In this document: piece after piece, positions 5,867-7,135 of the stretch
Layout of the letters: each line of letters starts with the position of its first letter
How positions within the stretch are numbered: position 1 is the first letter of the stretch
Assembly: GCA_007571355.1 (NCBI GenBank)
Contig: RKRO01000107.1
Span: 1-7,135, forward strand
Length of the DNA stretch: 7,135 nucleotides
Direction of reading: 5' to 3'
Source: Candidatus Poribacteria bacterium
GTDB taxonomy: Bacteria > Poribacteria > WGA-4E > WGA-3G
Made by a program: the position numbers and the translations under genes
The notes under the pieces: generated by a model
Database searches by the model: none
The model's input: the letters and a program-made list of their open reading frames with translations, nothing else
What the model was told of the DNA's origin: nothing

Positions 5867-6979
5867 TTAACGACGGGTGCCTGTTACATAACACTTCACA
5901 ATATCAATAATCAAAGCAATGTCGTTCCGGGCAGAGTCCAGAGGGGTATAACACGACTCACCTTCTGTGATGCATGCGTGGAAGTGGCGTAACTCTCTAA
6001 CAAACGCGCTCTCCCATTCAATCGCGGGAGTCCTGCGATAGGTCGTGCCGTCGGCATCTATGCCGTGTATCGTTACCTCTGACAAGATACCGCGTGAGAA
6101 ACCGGTCGGATAGGAGACGCTGACGCGTTTGGTGTCTCCATAAATCTCTAACGTCTCTTTAAAATCCCATAGGTCTGGTAGGTCTACCCATGTGGCGACA
6201 CAGCGAGCCCCGTTCGGATAGGCAAACACAATACTCACGCCACGCCCATCAGACCAAACCTCTGCACTGATCACCTCGCTTGGCGAACCGAGCATCACCC
6301 GCAGACTATAGATATCGTGGATCATGCTGCCTGCAAGGAGGTAGAACACGCGTGCTGCCTTGTTGTAGATGTTGCTTTCGGGGTTCACTTGCGATAGGAT
6401 ATCCCCAATGGCTTCCGCTTGTGCTTTTTCGCGCGCCGCGCTGGCTGGTTTAAATGCGTCGGGAGGCACATCGTTGAACCGTTCCACATCAAATTGGCTC
6501 AGGTGCAGACTGTTATTGGGGTGGAGATGGTTAATCTGAACAAATCGGTAGCCGTCCATTGCGTCTACTTCTCGCTTGGCGAGTTGGAACGCGGGGTCAT
6601 GCACCTTCATATACCCGGCTTGTGCGACCGTGCCAGCCTTATCTTGTGCTGCCAACATGGCATCCATTTCTTGCAGTGAAAAGCAGACCGGTTTCTCAAT
6701 AAAGACGTGTTTCCCCGCTTCAAACGCGGCGAGTGCTACTTCGGTCTTGGGATCACCGTGGCAGAGCAGCACGGCATCTATATCTGTCTTTAGCAATGCG
6801 TTGTAATCTGTGACGAATTGCGGCACATGGAACCGTTTTGCGACGGCTTGTGCGGCACCGTGGGAGAGATCACAGACAATTGGCACCTCAAATTCACGAT
6901 GGAGTGCAGTAAGATTAGGGAGATGATGGACCTGCGCGATCGCGCCACACCCGATAACACCTATTCGTACGCGGTTCAT
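5867..6979 (-). CDS. Gfo/Idh/MocA family NAD(P)-dependent oxidoreductase
   Basis: This 370-residue protein has the normal length for the family, which oxidises or reduces sugars, inositols and related polyols. The Rossmann fold opens with RIGVIGCGAIA (dinucleotide loop G10-x-G12-x-x-A15). D37 at the end of the second strand suggests NAD. The signature EKP is at 95-97, where the lysine is catalytic in characterised members. The C-terminal substrate domain has GSMIHDIYSLR (H221, D222), the usual active-site histidine region. The start at ATG 6977-6979 is fixed by GGAGGT (reverse of 6988-6993) 8 nt upstream; an earlier in-frame ATG at 7051 would translate the neighbouring repeat. No other minus-strand gene is close, so it is probably monocistronic. 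The substrate cannot be told from sequence alone. Confidence 0.94.
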   Translation of the reverse strand: MNRVRIGVIGCGAIAQVHHLPNLTALHREFEVPIVCDLSHGAAQAVAKRFHVPQFVTDYNALLKTDIDAVLLCHGDPKTEVALAAFEAGKHVFIEKPVCFSLQEMDAMLAAQDKAGTVAQAGYMKVHDPAFQLAKREVDAMDGYRFVQINHLHPNNSLHLSQFDVERFNDVPPDAFKPASAAREKAQAEAIGDILSQVNPESNIYNKAARVFYLLAGSMIHDIYSLRVMLGSPSEVISAEVWSDGRGVSIVFAYPNGARCVATWVDLPDLWDFKETLEIYGDTKRVSVSYPTGFSRGILSEVTIHGIDADGTTYRRTPAIEWESAFVRELRHFHACITEGESCYTPLDSARNDIALIIDIVKCYVTGTRR

Positions 6980-6987
6980 AAGTTTTG

Positions 6988-6993
6988 ACCTCC
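6988..6993 (-). promoter_or_regulatory. Strong ribosome binding site of the oxidoreductase gene
   Basis: GGAGGT on the minus strand, 8 nt before ATG 6979, decides the start and rejects the 24-residue longer form. The long repeat begins at the very next base upstream (6994). Confidence 0.85.
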
Positions 6994-7130
6994 AATAACG
7001 CCAGTTTGAAAAAATAGGAGCGGTTTCCCCAGCAGACGCACATTCACCCAAAAAGCAAGAGATGCCCCGAAAAGCGGCGATTTTTAGAAGAACAACCCCC
7101 CTTGATCCCCCCTTATCAGGGGGGAAGGCG
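6994..7130. repeat. Long direct repeat, copy 2
   Basis: This is the partner of 5600-5737 in the same orientation, ending with C6 7096-7101 / G6 7119-7124 hairpin arms. It forms the 5' leader and upstream DNA of the oxidoreductase gene, so the promoter must lie within it or beyond the window edge. It may continue past the right edge. Confidence 0.9.
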
Positions 7131-7135
7131 GACGT

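Noticed and set aside
6980..7051. N-terminal extension of the oxidoreductase starting at 7051
   Set aside because: It translates the long repeat, adds residues before the normal Rossmann start, and ignores the strong SD that serves ATG 6979.

Overview
The window looks like a chromosomal stretch from an uncultured, moderately GC-rich bacterium. It carries ordinary bacterial genes with Shine-Dalgarno sites, and its intergenic DNA is crowded with short palindromes, G- and C-runs and dispersed repeats. The repeat style, the sigma factor abundance and the Gfo/Idh/MocA oxidoreductase recall Candidatus Poribacteria or a similar sponge-associated or marine lineage. That assignment rests on recollection and was not tested.

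Layout from left to right. Positions 2-475 (+) hold the 3' part of an ECF-type sigma factor. A repeat-bearing gap with a perfect extended -10 element follows. Positions 655-3081 (+) hold a complete ComEC/Rec2 DNA-uptake channel. Its stop codon overlaps by 9 bp the stop of a convergent zinc-dependent alcohol dehydrogenase-like gene at 3073-4164 (-), which has its own good promoter and SD. Positions 4200-4581 are non-coding and hold A/T palindromes and inverted repeats. Positions 4582-5383 (+) hold a second sigma factor. It has an in-frame TAA near its start, a frameshift in an AC repeat, and what look like two region-4 helix-turn-helix domains in tandem. Positions 5384-5866 are non-coding and dense in repeats. 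Positions 5867-6979 (-) hold a complete Gfo/Idh/MocA oxidoreductase, flanked by two direct copies of a roughly 138-bp repeat. The upstream copy ends exactly where the gene's SD begins.

The genes do not form an obvious pathway. Two are sigma-factor related, one belongs to DNA uptake, and two are NAD(P)-dependent dehydrogenases. The two dehydrogenases could belong to sugar or polyol metabolism, but nothing in the window ties them together. The most interesting parts are the double-lesion sigma factor with its duplicated region 4 and the repeat families around it and around the oxidoreductase gene.
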